A stretch of DNA of 64,000 nucleotides from Bacteroidales bacterium (GCA_029210725.1 JARGFM010000002.1:1-64000), one strand, 5' to 3'. Shown: positions 35,409-45,056, counted from the first letter of the stretch. Numbers and translations are program-made. The notes: generated by a model from the sequence alone, not told the origin.

Positions 35409-36935
35409 TTATGCGTTTGTTCCCCCAACGGTCAGTTTCTTAACCAGCACAGAGGGGAGGCCCATGCCAACCGGTACCGATTGTCCTCCCTTGCCACAGG
35501 TCCAGGTTCCGGTTGCTGTCTGATAGTCGCCGGCCGCCATGGTAATATCGGCCAGTGCCTGCGGTCCGTTCCCGATAATATTGATGTCCTTGATGGGCAT
35601 GGTCAGTTTTCCGTTCTCAATCAGGGTTCCGGATTTTACAAAAAAGGTAAAATCCCCGGCACCAATCTTCACCTGGCCGTTAGTAAAATTATCCACATAT
35701 ACCCCGTAATCAACACTGGAAATAATTTCCTCCCTGGTATGGGGGCCGTTTTCCATATAGGTGATCCGCATCCGGGGAAGCGGTACATGGCGGAAAGACT
35801 GCCGGCGTCCGTTTCCGGTAGGATCCACCCCATAGTGTCTGGCGCTAATCCGGTCGTGCAGATAGCTCTCAAGGACTCCGTCCTTGACCAGATAAACCTT
35901 TTTCACGTCATTCCCTTCATCATCCACATTAAGGGCTCCGCGGTTGTTCTCCATGGTCCCGTCTTCTACAATATTGATAAAGTCGCTGGCGATACTCTTG
36001 CCCATTTTATCAGAGAAAATAGATTCCCCCTTACGGTTGAAATCGGCCTCGAAGGGGTGGCCCATGGCTTCGTGGAGCAGAATTCCTGATCCGCCGGCAC
36101 CAAGCACAACCGGAAGTTCTCCGGCTTTGGGTTTCCCGGCACCAAAGAGAAAGTTGGTTTTTTTCACCGCCTCCTGGGCTAGCTCTTCCACCAACTGATC
36201 ATTCATGAATTCGAAACCCTGTCGCACGGAACGTGCACTGTAATCATTTTCAATGGTTCCATCCTTCTCCATAACACAAACCACTCCCAGGGTGGCCATG
36301 GGACGGTGGTCACAGGTAAGCAATCCTTCCGAACTGTAAAACATCACATAAGAGGTCTCGTCCCGCTGAAATACCCTGGCCTTGGTCACCTTCTCATCCA
36401 GTTCGAACAGACGATCATTCAGCTTCTGAACAAAAGGGATTTTCTTATCAATGGTAGAGTTTTCCCACTTCTGAGAAACCTTATAGTAATTGGGAAGGGT
36501 TTTTTCTATAAGCTCACCCTGGTTAAAGGTGACGGGATTATCGGCGATATTGGCTGCAGTCTTTGCCACCTTCAGCATATCCTGGAGGTTGGTGGATTCG
36601 GTAAAGGCAAAACCGGTCTGGTCGCCTTTCAGCACCCTGACTCCCACCCCGTACTCCACGTTGGAGTTTGCACTGTTCACCTTTCCATCTTCCAGTCCAA
36701 GGCTGTTGGACAAGGTATGTTCGAAAAAGAGGTCTGCATAGTCACCACCTTTTGACATGGCTTCGGCAATCACTTTTTGCAATATTTCAGGGGTCACCTC
36801 AAAATGGTCTAAATAGTTTTTCACGTCTGGTGAAATTTGAATGTTCTGGCAAGATTTTAAAAGTGGAGGAAGCACCATGGTTCCTGCCACAGCCGCACCA
36901 CCAGTTTTGATAAAACGTCGTCTGTCTAAAGTCAT
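35409..36935 (-). CDS. TldD family metallopeptidase with Tat signal
   Basis: 508 residues from ATG 36935 (a TTG at 36953 extends it by six residues). The catalytic motif HEAMGH is at residues 288-293, followed by the conserved EADFNRKGESIFSDKMGKSIAS and the C-terminal GKGGQSVPVGMGLPSVLVKKLTVGG. The N-terminus is a twin-arginine signal (LDRRRFIKTGGAAVAGTMVLPP) ending at KSC, which could be lipidated. TldD normally acts in the cytoplasm with TldE to trim unfolded peptides. Here the signal predicts export of a folded enzyme, while its partner TldE lacks any signal. The genes are 18 bp apart. Confidence 0.88.
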   Translation of the reverse strand: MTLDRRRFIKTGGAAVAGTMVLPPLLKSCQNIQISPDVKNYLDHFEVTPEILQKVIAEAMSKGGDYADLFFEHTLSNSLGLEDGKVNSANSNVEYGVGVRVLKGDQTGFAFTESTNLQDMLKVAKTAANIADNPVTFNQGELIEKTLPNYYKVSQKWENSTIDKKIPFVQKLNDRLFELDEKVTKARVFQRDETSYVMFYSSEGLLTCDHRPMATLGVVCVMEKDGTIENDYSARSVRQGFEFMNDQLVEELAQEAVKKTNFLFGAGKPKAGELPVVLGAGGSGILLHEAMGHPFEADFNRKGESIFSDKMGKSIASDFINIVEDGTMENNRGALNVDDEGNDVKKVYLVKDGVLESYLHDRISARHYGVDPTGNGRRQSFRHVPLPRMRITYMENGPHTREEIISSVDYGVYVDNFTNGQVKIGAGDFTFFVKSGTLIENGKLTMPIKDINIIGNGPQALADITMAAGDYQTATGTWTCGKGGQSVPVGMGLPSVLVKKLTVGGTNA

Positions 36936-37166
36936 TTTTTCCGGGTTTAGCAAATAAAGCGTTCAATGTACAATTTTCCCCTGTAAGAAGAAACAGTCAT
37001 CCACCTGTTTATTAGAATAGTTAACATAGTTTAATAATTGGGGCTGTTGAACAGTTGCAGAGAAAAACTCCCGGCCGGACCTATAAAATTTCACCCGGTC
37101 TCAGGGAAAGCCCTCTTTAATTATTACATTTATTTCCTGATTGATAACCAACTAACTAATCTCAAA

Positions 37167-38600
37167 ATGAAAACTTTGAAACTATTTGTTTTTATCCTTA
37201 CCGCTACGATACTTCTCGGTTGTAATTCCACCACTGATGAATGGATCTCTCTGTTTGATGGAAAGACCCTGGATGGATGGACAGCCAATGAGCATAGCGA
37301 CTCCTGGAAAATCGAGGATGGTGCTATCGTTACTGCGGGCGAGCGTTCCCATCTTTTCTATTCGGGAGATGTCCTGGATCATAACTTTAAGAACTTTGAA
37401 TTAAATCTGGATGTAAAGACCCAGCCGGAATCGAATTCGGGCATATATATCCACACCAGGTTTCAGGAGGAGGGCTGGCCGTATGATGGATATGAGTGCC
37501 AGGTGCTTAACTCCAGCGGTCAGGGCGATTATGTGGAGCATAAGATGACCGGAAGCATCTATGCCATTCGCAATGTCTGGAAAGCGGTTACCCCCGATAA
37601 TGAGTGGTTCAACTATCGGATAAAGGTGGTAGGGAAAACCATTCAGACCTACATCAATGGAGCTCTGGCAGCCGAATACACCGAACCGGATGAAGCCTAC
37701 CGTCCTGAGAGTTTTGCCGGAAGGCTCCTGTCGTCCGGGACCTTCGCTCTGCAGTGTCATGATCCGGGCAGCGTGGTGGCTTATAAAAATATCAAGGTAA
37801 AACCCCTGGCCGATGATCTGCCTACTCCGGGCACTCCCCCGGCCGATCTGGAATTTGAGAAGAAGATCGTCGATCTTTCCGGTCAGAATTTCCCCCTGAT
37901 CGACTTTCATACCCACCTGAAAGGAGGCCTCACCCGGGAAGAGTTGCTGGCTCATGCACGGAGCTACGGGTTTACTTATGGCTTTGCCGTGAATTGCGGA
38001 CTCAAGATGGGATTTGAGAGCGATGATTCGCTGAAGACCTACCTGGATGCTTTCGAGCCCACGCCTTTTGCCTGGCATGCCATGCAGGCCGAAGGAAGGG
38101 AGTGGCTGGACCTGTTTAGCGAAGAGAGCCGTGAACGATTCAACTATGTGTTTACCGATGCCATGACCTGGACCAATAACAGAGGGGTTCGGCAGCGGCT
38201 CTGGATACCAGCTGAGACTGATATCGGTGATCCCCAGGATTTCATGGACCAGCTGGTGGAGAACATCGTCAAGGTGGTTAGCACTGAACCCATCGATATC
38301 CATGTGAACCCGACCTACCTGCCGGCAGAGATTGCCGACCAGTATGATGCTTTGTGGACGGATGAGCGCATCGACCGGATGGTGCAGGCTTTGGCAGAAA
38401 GCGGGGTGGCCCTGGAGATAAACAACCGTTTCAAAATTCCCAGTGCCAAAATTATCAAGAAGGCCAGAGAGGCCGGGGTGAAGTTCACCTTCGGAACCAA
38501 TAACGGGGGGGCCGACGATCTGGGCAGAATGGAATATGGTATCGATATGGTGTACGAATGCGGACTTACTCCGCAGGACATGTGGTTCCCTGAAATGTAG
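37167..38600 (+). CDS. Lipoprotein fusing a DUF1080 domain to a PHP-like domain
   Basis: 477 residues from ATG 37167; the upstream in-frame extension to 37038 lacks signal character. Lipobox ATILLGC. Residues about 25-215 form a DUF1080 concanavalin-like domain (WISLFDGKTLDGWTANE, SGIYIHTRFQEEGWPYDGYECQ, IKVKPL), a family associated with 3-keto-disaccharide hydrolysis and glycan binding. Residues about 235-477 look like a PHP-type metal-dependent phosphoesterase (FPLIDFHTHLKGGLTREELLAHARSYGF, IDIHVNPTYLP, GVKFTFGTNNGGADD). Both halves would be exported on one lipid-anchored chain. A secreted sugar-processing role is inferred. It is monocistronic, followed 78 bp later by an aldo/keto reductase. 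Confidence 0.8.
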   Translation: MKTLKLFVFILTATILLGCNSTTDEWISLFDGKTLDGWTANEHSDSWKIEDGAIVTAGERSHLFYSGDVLDHNFKNFELNLDVKTQPESNSGIYIHTRFQEEGWPYDGYECQVLNSSGQGDYVEHKMTGSIYAIRNVWKAVTPDNEWFNYRIKVVGKTIQTYINGALAAEYTEPDEAYRPESFAGRLLSSGTFALQCHDPGSVVAYKNIKVKPLADDLPTPGTPPADLEFEKKIVDLSGQNFPLIDFHTHLKGGLTREELLAHARSYGFTYGFAVNCGLKMGFESDDSLKTYLDAFEPTPFAWHAMQAEGREWLDLFSEESRERFNYVFTDAMTWTNNRGVRQRLWIPAETDIGDPQDFMDQLVENIVKVVSTEPIDIHVNPTYLPAEIADQYDALWTDERIDRMVQALAESGVALEINNRFKIPSAKIIKKAREAGVKFTFGTNNGGADDLGRMEYGIDMVYECGLTPQDMWFPEM

Positions 38601-38678
38601 TTGAAAAGCAGGGTTTTAACAGTTGGTTTGCTGGATATTGACGGACTTTGATTTATCTTAGGTCCAAAATAGTTGATT

Positions 38679-39596
38679 ATGGGAAAGTTTGATCTGAACC
38701 GTCGTCAGTTCCTGGGTGCCCTTTCCCTGGGTACCGCCCACCTGATGTTTCACAATCCCCTGTACGGAACTTCCGGGAGGTTCCTTTCTCCGGATCCCCT
38801 GCAAGGGGTGACCCTGGGGAATACAGGCATTAAAACAACTCTGTTGGGTGTGGGGACCGGCATCCATGGAGGAAACCGCAGTTCTTTTCTGGTCAGGCAG
38901 GAGAAAAGCAAGAGCATCGCCACCCTTCGGCATGCCTACGACCGGGGTATCCGGATGTTTGATAATGCCGATACCTATGGGACCCACGGCATCGTGGCCG
39001 AGGCATTAAAAGGAATGGACCGGGAGGAGATTGTACTGACCTCGAAGATCTGGACCCGGGAAGGAGGGATCCCCGAGCCGGAGCGCCCGGATGCCCATAT
39101 CGTGGTGGACCGCTTTCGCAAGGAGCTGAATACCGACTACATAGATGTGGTGCAATTGCACTGTATGGTCGATGCGCAGTGGACCGATGGTGAGCGGAGG
39201 CAGATGGATATACTGGAAGATCTGAAGGCTAAGGGAGTCATCCGGGCCCACGGGACCTCTGTGCACTCCCTGGAGGCCATGATTGCCGGGGTGAAGGATC
39301 CCTGGGTGGATGTTTTGCATGCCCGGGTGAACCCCTTCGGTATTGCCATGGACCGGCCCGATCCGGCCGAAGTGGTGGAAGTGATCCACCAGATGCATGC
39401 ATCGGGAAGGGGGGTGATCGGTATGAAGCTGGTCGGAGACGGGCAGCTGCGCGATGAGAGTGAGAAAATCGATCAGGCACTCAGGTTTGTTCTGGGACTT
39501 GGAAGTGTGGATATGATGATCGTAGGATTTGAGACAGAGGCACAAATAGACAATTATCTCGACCGGATGGAAGTGGCCCTGAAGGAACTTGCCTGA
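38679..39596 (+). CDS. Tat-exported aldo/keto reductase
   Basis: 305 residues from ATG 38679; a TTG two codons upstream is possible. The N-terminus has a twin-arginine signal (DLNRRQFLGALSLGTAHLMF). The AKR barrel follows: LGNTGIKTTLLGVGTG, HAYDRGIRMFDNADTYGTHG with the catalytic Asp and Tyr, VLTSKIWT with the Lys, VQLHCM with the His, and FVLGLGSVDMMIVGFETEAQIDNYL at the C-terminus. These AKRs use NADPH; an exported enzyme would need bound cofactor, which Tat allows. It may act on a sugar-derived carbonyl with the preceding DUF1080-PHP lipoprotein. That link rests on proximity only. The next gene starts 4 bp after its stop. Confidence 0.85.
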   Translation: MGKFDLNRRQFLGALSLGTAHLMFHNPLYGTSGRFLSPDPLQGVTLGNTGIKTTLLGVGTGIHGGNRSSFLVRQEKSKSIATLRHAYDRGIRMFDNADTYGTHGIVAEALKGMDREEIVLTSKIWTREGGIPEPERPDAHIVVDRFRKELNTDYIDVVQLHCMVDAQWTDGERRQMDILEDLKAKGVIRAHGTSVHSLEAMIAGVKDPWVDVLHARVNPFGIAMDRPDPAEVVEVIHQMHASGRGVIGMKLVGDGQLRDESEKIDQALRFVLGLGSVDMMIVGFETEAQIDNYLDRMEVALKELA

Positions 39597-39600
39597 ACAG

Positions 39601-40587
39601 ATGGCCCTATTGAAAAACTGTGTCTTCCATATCGTCCTGCTGTTTCTGGTTCTTTCGCCGGCAAAGGCTCAGGATTTGCAGTTTTACCTCGGATTTGACC
39701 AGATTCTCGATAACCGCGAGTATTTCACCGAATACGGCCATCCCCAGACCATCTTTGGAGCCAGGATTAATCCCGGGGCCTTTTTCACATTTGATTCGCT
39801 GCATCAGATCCATGGGGGGCTGAACTATATGTATGAATTCGGAGGAGAGATTTTAGGAATAAAACCACAGCTCGATCTCTACTACAGCTTCCGGTCCGAG
39901 CGGATCGATTTTTTTGCGGGGTCTTTCCCCAGAAAGGAGAAAATGGACTATCCTCTTCTGCTGCTCACCGATTCCCTGAACTATTACCGGCCTAATATGG
40001 AGGGTGCTTCGGTCCGGTATAAATGGGAGTGGGGAAGCATTCATAGCTGGGTGGACTGGACCGGCAGACAGAGCGATGAGAACAGAGAATCGATTCTTGG
40101 AGGCATAGATGCCACCATCAGCTACAGGAGTTATTATTTCACGGCCATAGCTACCCGCTACCATTTGGCCCGAACTTCCGCAGCAGACGACAAGCTGGTG
40201 ATCCGGGACGATGGTTCTCTGGTGGCCCTGGCAGGTATGGATCTGAGCGGAAGGACAGACCTGGACAAGCTGAATATCTCCAGCGGCCTGGTTACCACCT
40301 ACGTTCTGATGCATTCAGAGGGCTTTGTATGGAGACATGGCTGGCTCACACAACTGGATGCGCGCTGGCGCATGTTCGGTATACAGGGATCCATGTACCT
40401 GGGCGATTTATCACCTCTGCTTTATGGAGACAGGCTTTACAGCCATGGTGATTACGGGAGGATCGATTTTTATATGGATCCTTTCCGTAATTCACGCATT
40501 CACTCGAAAATTGGATGGAACCTGCACTGGTTACCGGGCGAGGGACTCTTCCATTCCCAGCAGCTGCTTATTTCGGTTCGCCTCTAA
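39601..40587 (+). CDS. Uncharacterised outer-membrane beta-barrel protein
   Basis: 328 residues from ATG 39601. Signal peptide MALLKNCVFHIVLLFLVLSPAKAQ. The mature part alternates aromatic-rich beta strands and short turns (QIHGGLNYMYEFGGEIL, PQLDLYYSFRSERIDFFAGSF, ASVRYKWEWGSIHSWVDWTG, YRSYYFTAIATRYHLA) and ends in LLISVRL, as expected for a porin-like barrel of about 14-16 strands. I do not recognise a named family. It starts 4 nt after the aldo/keto reductase stop and may be cotranscribed. Its end overlaps the convergent oxidoreductase by 4 bp. Confidence 0.7.
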   Translation: MALLKNCVFHIVLLFLVLSPAKAQDLQFYLGFDQILDNREYFTEYGHPQTIFGARINPGAFFTFDSLHQIHGGLNYMYEFGGEILGIKPQLDLYYSFRSERIDFFAGSFPRKEKMDYPLLLLTDSLNYYRPNMEGASVRYKWEWGSIHSWVDWTGRQSDENRESILGGIDATISYRSYYFTAIATRYHLARTSAADDKLVIRDDGSLVALAGMDLSGRTDLDKLNISSGLVTTYVLMHSEGFVWRHGWLTQLDARWRMFGIQGSMYLGDLSPLLYGDRLYSHGDYGRIDFYMDPFRNSRIHSKIGWNLHWLPGEGLFHSQQLLISVRL

Positions 40588-42035
40588 ATTCCGGGACGTT
40601 TCCTCAGAACCTCCATGGCTGTCATGTAGCCATTGACCATGGCTCCGGAGAATCCGCCCCCGATCTTTCCCCAGGCGGAGGCCACAAAAACATTTTCAGG
40701 TAACACAGACAGGTAATCCAGGGAACGGCCGGGATGTTGGGCAAAACCATAAACGGCTCCTTTGGGATTCAGTGTAAAGCGCTCAACACTCAGGGAGGTG
40801 GCTACTTCCACATATTCCACGGCTTCACGAAAACCAGGAAGGATCTTTTCCAGGCGACCGGTGAAAATGTCGGCGACGTCGGCCTTCATACGCATGTATT
40901 CATCCCGCTCCAGTCCTTCCCAGTCGCTGGGATAATCAATGGCACAAACCGCACCCACACTTTTGCCTTCCGGAGCCAGACGGGCATCTACCTGGCTATA
41001 GTCCACAAAGGTAAAGCTGCGGGTAGAGAAATCACTGTGATTGTTACCCAGTATATCTCTTTGGGACCGGACAGATGCATCGTAAATGAAGGTCGAGTAA
41101 TTCTTGTTCCCGATCGTTTGCAGGGGTTTATTAAATCCATAATAGACGGTTAGCAGAGAAGCTCCGATGGCCAGATCCCTGATTGATCGGACCAGGGGAG
41201 CTGCATCTTTTTCGGAGAGCAAACGGCAAAGTCCCGGTACCGAGCCGTTCATAATGATCTCTCTGGCGCCGGCCTGATCCACCTGCCCCTTGTTTTTTCC
41301 TTTTACTTCCTGGAAGGTAACACCCGATACCCTGTCGCCCCGGTAATCGATGGATGTAACCAGCTGATTCAGACGGACCTCCCCGCCCCGTTCAGTGATG
41401 AGATTGCTCAGCGCATTGGACAGGCTCTGTGATCCTCCCTGTATAAAACTGGCAGTGCCTCCGTAGTATGAGCCCTGGGCATTCAGGTAGTAAAGCCAGG
41501 AAAGGGAATACGGGTCGTCGTGAAAATACCCCAGGTTGCCAAGCAGTACAAGCTTCAGATCTTCATCCCCGATAATTTCATCCAGGAAAAGCCCCAGGCT
41601 GCGATCCGGTTTTCCCTTATGGGCTACCATGACCCTGCGGACATTCAGGACATGATAGAAATAAGCATCTATTCCCTTTTCTTCGCCGGGGAAGCTCTCT
41701 TTCAGTATGGATTTGGCTTTTTCCGGATCATGAGGGATGACCAGGTCGTAACGGTCATTGATGAAACGGTAAAATTCGGGGACGGGCAGGAAGTTTACCC
41801 GGTCGCCCAGCCCGATGTCCTCAAAAATCCGGTGCTTGATATCCCTGGGGTGGAGGCCATCCATTTCATGAAGCCCAACTTCCATGGTAAAATCCTTTCG
41901 CCTGAAGGTAGTGGCACAACCACCCGGACGATCATGTTGTTCGAGCAACAAAACCCGTAAGCCCTCTTTGGCCAGCTTGGCTCCTGCGGTCAGGCCACCC
42001 AGTCCGGCTCCTATGATAATGACATCATGTGACAT
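40584..42035 (-). CDS. Phytoene-desaturase/CrtI-like FAD-dependent oxidoreductase
   Basis: 483 residues. N-terminal dinucleotide-binding DVIIIGAGLGGLTAGAKLAKEGLRVLLLEQHDRPGGCATTF is characteristic of CrtI-type desaturases and all-trans-retinol 13,14-reductase-like enzymes. The C-terminal FAD segment reads FVASAWGKIGGGFSGAMVNGYMTAMEVL. Residues between form the substrate domain (GGTASFIQGGSQSLSNALSNLI). Substrate could be a carotenoid, retinoid or other isoprenoid; no carotenoid gene is near, so this stays open. Upstream on the same strand (14 bp) are a GNAT protein and an acyl-CoA ligase, suggesting a lipid-related operon. Confidence 0.85.
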   Translation of the reverse strand: MSHDVIIIGAGLGGLTAGAKLAKEGLRVLLLEQHDRPGGCATTFRRKDFTMEVGLHEMDGLHPRDIKHRIFEDIGLGDRVNFLPVPEFYRFINDRYDLVIPHDPEKAKSILKESFPGEEKGIDAYFYHVLNVRRVMVAHKGKPDRSLGLFLDEIIGDEDLKLVLLGNLGYFHDDPYSLSWLYYLNAQGSYYGGTASFIQGGSQSLSNALSNLITERGGEVRLNQLVTSIDYRGDRVSGVTFQEVKGKNKGQVDQAGAREIIMNGSVPGLCRLLSEKDAAPLVRSIRDLAIGASLLTVYYGFNKPLQTIGNKNYSTFIYDASVRSQRDILGNNHSDFSTRSFTFVDYSQVDARLAPEGKSVGAVCAIDYPSDWEGLERDEYMRMKADVADIFTGRLEKILPGFREAVEYVEVATSLSVERFTLNPKGAVYGFAQHPGRSLDYLSVLPENVFVASAWGKIGGGFSGAMVNGYMTAMEVLRKRPGI

Positions 42036-42049
42036 ATGTTTCAGCTATT

Positions 42050-43222
42050 TCATGTTTCATCGCCCGGTATGGGATACCTGTGGAATTCTGCGTTCCGGTC
42101 AAACAGGTAGCGGTAGGTAATGTAATGTTTCACCGATTTGCAACCCACGGATATGAAGATCTTTCGCATCTTGGGATTAAAATCACCCACCCAGGAGAAC
42201 TCAATCTCCGTGTAGTGCGGTTTTTTCTCAAATACCCTCACCAGCTTGAGGATTATACCGGCTTCAATACCCCGGCTCTGGAAAGCCGGGATCACTCCCA
42301 TAAGCACTCCGCGTGCCCGGGTCATGGTCTTTTTTCTTTTCAGGTAGAGAAACTTCAGCATGGCACCCGGGTGGAGCCTGCCATTGAGGTGTTTCAGGAT
42401 CAGGTTTACATCGGGGTACATCAGATAAATAGCAATGGGCTTGCCACTGCTGTAGGCAATCCAAATAAACTCTTCGTCAATAATAGCTTTCGCCTTTTTC
42501 AGGGTTTTTTTGATATAGGAGACCTCCAGGGGTTCAAAATTCTCCTTGAAGGAGGCCCAGGCTTCGTTAAAAACCGTTACAAAATCCTGAATATAACGGT
42601 CGGCCTCTTTCCATTTGAAATGCTGGAAATCATACTCGGGATTTGAAGCAACCCGCCGGGCAATCCGTTCAAATCTGGGGGGCAGGGGTTTTGTTACGTC
42701 CAGATGAAATCCTTCCTGCCGGAAATAGGTCTTAAAACCATAGTTTTCAAACAGTTCCTGGTAATAGGGAGGATTATAGGCAATTTCGTATGAAGGGTGT
42801 GTGAAGCCATCCACCAGTAAGCCCCAGTACTTATCGGTCTCCCCGAAATTTACGGGTCCGTCCATGGCCTCCATGCCCCTCTCCCTGAGCCATTCTCTGG
42901 CTGTATCATAGAGCAAGTTGGCGGCCTCCTGATTATGGATACATTCGAAGAATCCCAGGCCCCCGGTTGGCTGGTCATGCTTATCACAACTGTTGCGGTC
43001 TATAAATGCGGCAACCCGGCCGATCAATTGCTGTCTGTCGTCGTAAAGCAGCCACCGTGCCGCTTCACCATGTCCGTAATAGACATTAAGCTTTGGATCG
43101 AAGATCGAATCAATCTCTTTATCGAATGGACATACCCAGTTTTCGTCGTTCCGGTAAATGATCCTGGGCACCTCCAGAAATGCCTTTACGGACTTCCGGT
43201 CCTTAACCTCCTTAATTGTCAT
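42050..43222 (-). CDS. GNAT-fold acyltransferase-like protein (about 390 aa Bacteroidota family)
   Basis: 390 residues, cytoplasmic. The N-terminal half (KAFLEVPRIIYRNDENWVCPFDKEIDSIFDPK ... LIGRVAAFIDRNSC ... GLGFFECIHNQEAANLLYDTAREWLRERGM) matches the acetyl-CoA-binding core of GNAT proteins. The C-terminal half is a second GNAT-like unit with RGVLMGVIPAFQSRGIEAGIILKLVRVF. Members are widespread in Bacteroidota and uncharacterised. Its stop lies 14 bp before the CrtI-like gene, and its ATG overlaps the acyl-CoA ligase stop by 4 bp, so translation is probably coupled. A role with acyl-CoA is consistent with the ligase next door but inferred. Confidence 0.7.
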   Translation of the reverse strand: MTIKEVKDRKSVKAFLEVPRIIYRNDENWVCPFDKEIDSIFDPKLNVYYGHGEAARWLLYDDRQQLIGRVAAFIDRNSCDKHDQPTGGLGFFECIHNQEAANLLYDTAREWLRERGMEAMDGPVNFGETDKYWGLLVDGFTHPSYEIAYNPPYYQELFENYGFKTYFRQEGFHLDVTKPLPPRFERIARRVASNPEYDFQHFKWKEADRYIQDFVTVFNEAWASFKENFEPLEVSYIKKTLKKAKAIIDEEFIWIAYSSGKPIAIYLMYPDVNLILKHLNGRLHPGAMLKFLYLKRKKTMTRARGVLMGVIPAFQSRGIEAGIILKLVRVFEKKPHYTEIEFSWVGDFNPKMRKIFISVGCKSVKHYITYRYLFDRNAEFHRYPIPGDET

Positions 43223-45000
43223 GAGGCTTTGCTATAGATAGATTGCAGAAGTTTGTTGTAGCGGTCAGCCACCACCTTGCGCTTAAGTTTCAGACTGGCG
43301 GAAAGCTCGCCGGTAGCGGGTGACCACTCTTCGTGTACCATACGAAATCTTTTGATCCTTTCCCAATCCATCAGGCCCCGGTTGATTCTTTCGATCTCCT
43401 GGTTCATAATGGTGATTACCTCCGGCATAACAATCAGCTCTTCACGCTTTTTCCCGTTTTTAATGTCGTTGTTCGCACACCACTCCTTCAGGTAATTGAA
43501 GTCGGGAACCACCAGAGCGCTGGCAAATTTCTCGTGTTCTCCCACGACCATCACCTGGTCGATAAAGGCAGATTCTTTGAACCGGTTCTCAATGGGTTGC
43601 GGAGCCACAAACTTTCCACTGGATAATTTAAAGATCTCCTTCTTCCGGTCGGTGACCATCAGGAATTTTCCCTCTTCCAGGTGCCCCACATCACCTGTAT
43701 GGAACCAGCCCTCTTCGTCAAATACACTCCGGGTCTGCTCTTCATCCTTGTAATATCCCTGCATGACACAGTCGCCTTTGCAAAGGATTTCTCCATCGTC
43801 TGCTATTTTAAGTTCCACTCCATCGATCACGGTCCCTACCGAGCCCAGTTTGCACCTTCCCTTTTCATTCCGGTTGATGGTGATAATGGGAGAGGTTTCG
43901 GTAAGGCCGTACATGTTGATAATTTTCAATCCACTGGCCCAGAAGATGCGCTCCAGCCTTGCCTGAAGTGCTGCCCCTCCGCATCCCACCAGTCTGGCAG
44001 AACCGCCCAGGGCCTCACGCCATTTGCTGAAGATCATTTTATCGGCAATCTTTAGCTTCTGGTAGTAGAGCCAGCTTTTCTTCCCAAAAGGTTCATATTG
44101 CAAACCCAGTTTCACTGCCCAGAAGAAAATCCGTTTTTTAATTCCGCTGAGACTTCTCCCTTTGGCAATGACATTGTCGTAGATCTTTTCCAGAATCCTG
44201 GGGACAGCATCAAAACCGGTGGCCTGGATCTCCTTCAAATTGGCAGCAATGGTCCCCATATTTTCGGCATAATAAATACAGGCTCCCGAATACTGGGTCT
44301 GATAATTGCCCAGTCTGCCCCCTACATGGCAGGTGGGGATAATGGCCAGGTAACGGTCATTTTCATCGAGCCGGAATACGTCTGCCGCAGCCAGGAAATT
44401 ACTAACCAGGTTAAGATGGCTAAGCATCACTCCTTTGGAACGACCCGTGGTCCCCGAGGTGTAAATGATAGATACGAGATCACCGGGAAGAATCGAATAT
44501 TTGATGTTTTCCAGTTGCTCCCTGGTTTTTGAGGAAGCACGCTGTCCTTTTTTTAGGACCTCACTCCAGTGTGAAGCACCCCCGATGGTATCGAAGGTAA
44601 ACAGATACTCCACCTCCTTAATCTTTTTTGCTTCAGGCTCAATGATCTCATATAATTTCCGATCGGATACGATCACCATCCGGGCATCGCTGTGCTCCAT
44701 GATAAACCCGTACTCTTCGGCGTTCATGGAAGTGTAAACCGGTACATGGATCACCCCTGCCATGGACATACCCATATCCACAAAATTCCACTGTGGCCGG
44801 TTGTTGGTTACCGTCATAATTTTATCACCCTTCTTGAACCCCAACTCCAGCAATCCAAGGGCAAACTGGTGAGATATCTGGTTGTAGTCCTCCGAAGTGT
44901 AGAATTTCCATTTGCCTTCAATTTTTTCAGACAGAGCATTTTTTCCGGGAAAACTGGTGATAAATCTTTCCAGCAGATCAAAAGTGCGTGTGGGGACCAT
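43219..45000 (-). CDS. Long-chain fatty acid-CoA ligase (AMP-binding enzyme)
   Basis: 593 residues. The AMP-binding superfamily blocks are clear: P-loop IIYTSGTTGRSKGVMLSH, INMYGLTETSPI, GWFHTGDVGHLEEGKFLMVTDRKKEIFKLSSGKFVAPQPIE with the hinge and core motif, and a C-terminal Lys region (LKLKRKVVADRY). The length and the GKFVAPQPIE form place it with the FadD15/ACSBG-like long-chain ligases. It activates fatty acids with ATP and CoA at the inner membrane face. It is first in a three-gene minus-strand operon with the GNAT and CrtI-like genes and overlaps the GNAT gene by 4 bp. Confidence 0.9.
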   Translation of the reverse strand: MVPTRTFDLLERFITSFPGKNALSEKIEGKWKFYTSEDYNQISHQFALGLLELGFKKGDKIMTVTNNRPQWNFVDMGMSMAGVIHVPVYTSMNAEEYGFIMEHSDARMVIVSDRKLYEIIEPEAKKIKEVEYLFTFDTIGGASHWSEVLKKGQRASSKTREQLENIKYSILPGDLVSIIYTSGTTGRSKGVMLSHLNLVSNFLAAADVFRLDENDRYLAIIPTCHVGGRLGNYQTQYSGACIYYAENMGTIAANLKEIQATGFDAVPRILEKIYDNVIAKGRSLSGIKKRIFFWAVKLGLQYEPFGKKSWLYYQKLKIADKMIFSKWREALGGSARLVGCGGAALQARLERIFWASGLKIINMYGLTETSPIITINRNEKGRCKLGSVGTVIDGVELKIADDGEILCKGDCVMQGYYKDEEQTRSVFDEEGWFHTGDVGHLEEGKFLMVTDRKKEIFKLSSGKFVAPQPIENRFKESAFIDQVMVVGEHEKFASALVVPDFNYLKEWCANNDIKNGKKREELIVMPEVITIMNQEIERINRGLMDWERIKRFRMVHEEWSPATGELSASLKLKRKVVADRYNKLLQSIYSKAS

Positions 45001-45056
45001 GGTTCAGTATTTTCAGTTCCCTACAAGATAATGAATCTTAATGAAAAACAGAGTCG

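Noticed and set aside
35043-36089. Long open frame on the plus strand (348 codons) opposite tldD
   Set aside because: It is antisense to clear TldD/TldE coding sequence, has no recognisable domain and no start context. It mirrors the GC bias of the real genes.
37044-37054. CTGTT-G-AACAG palindrome similar to the enhancer at 5530
   Set aside because: It has only 5-bp arms, different spacing, and no sigma54 element before the DUF1080-PHP gene.
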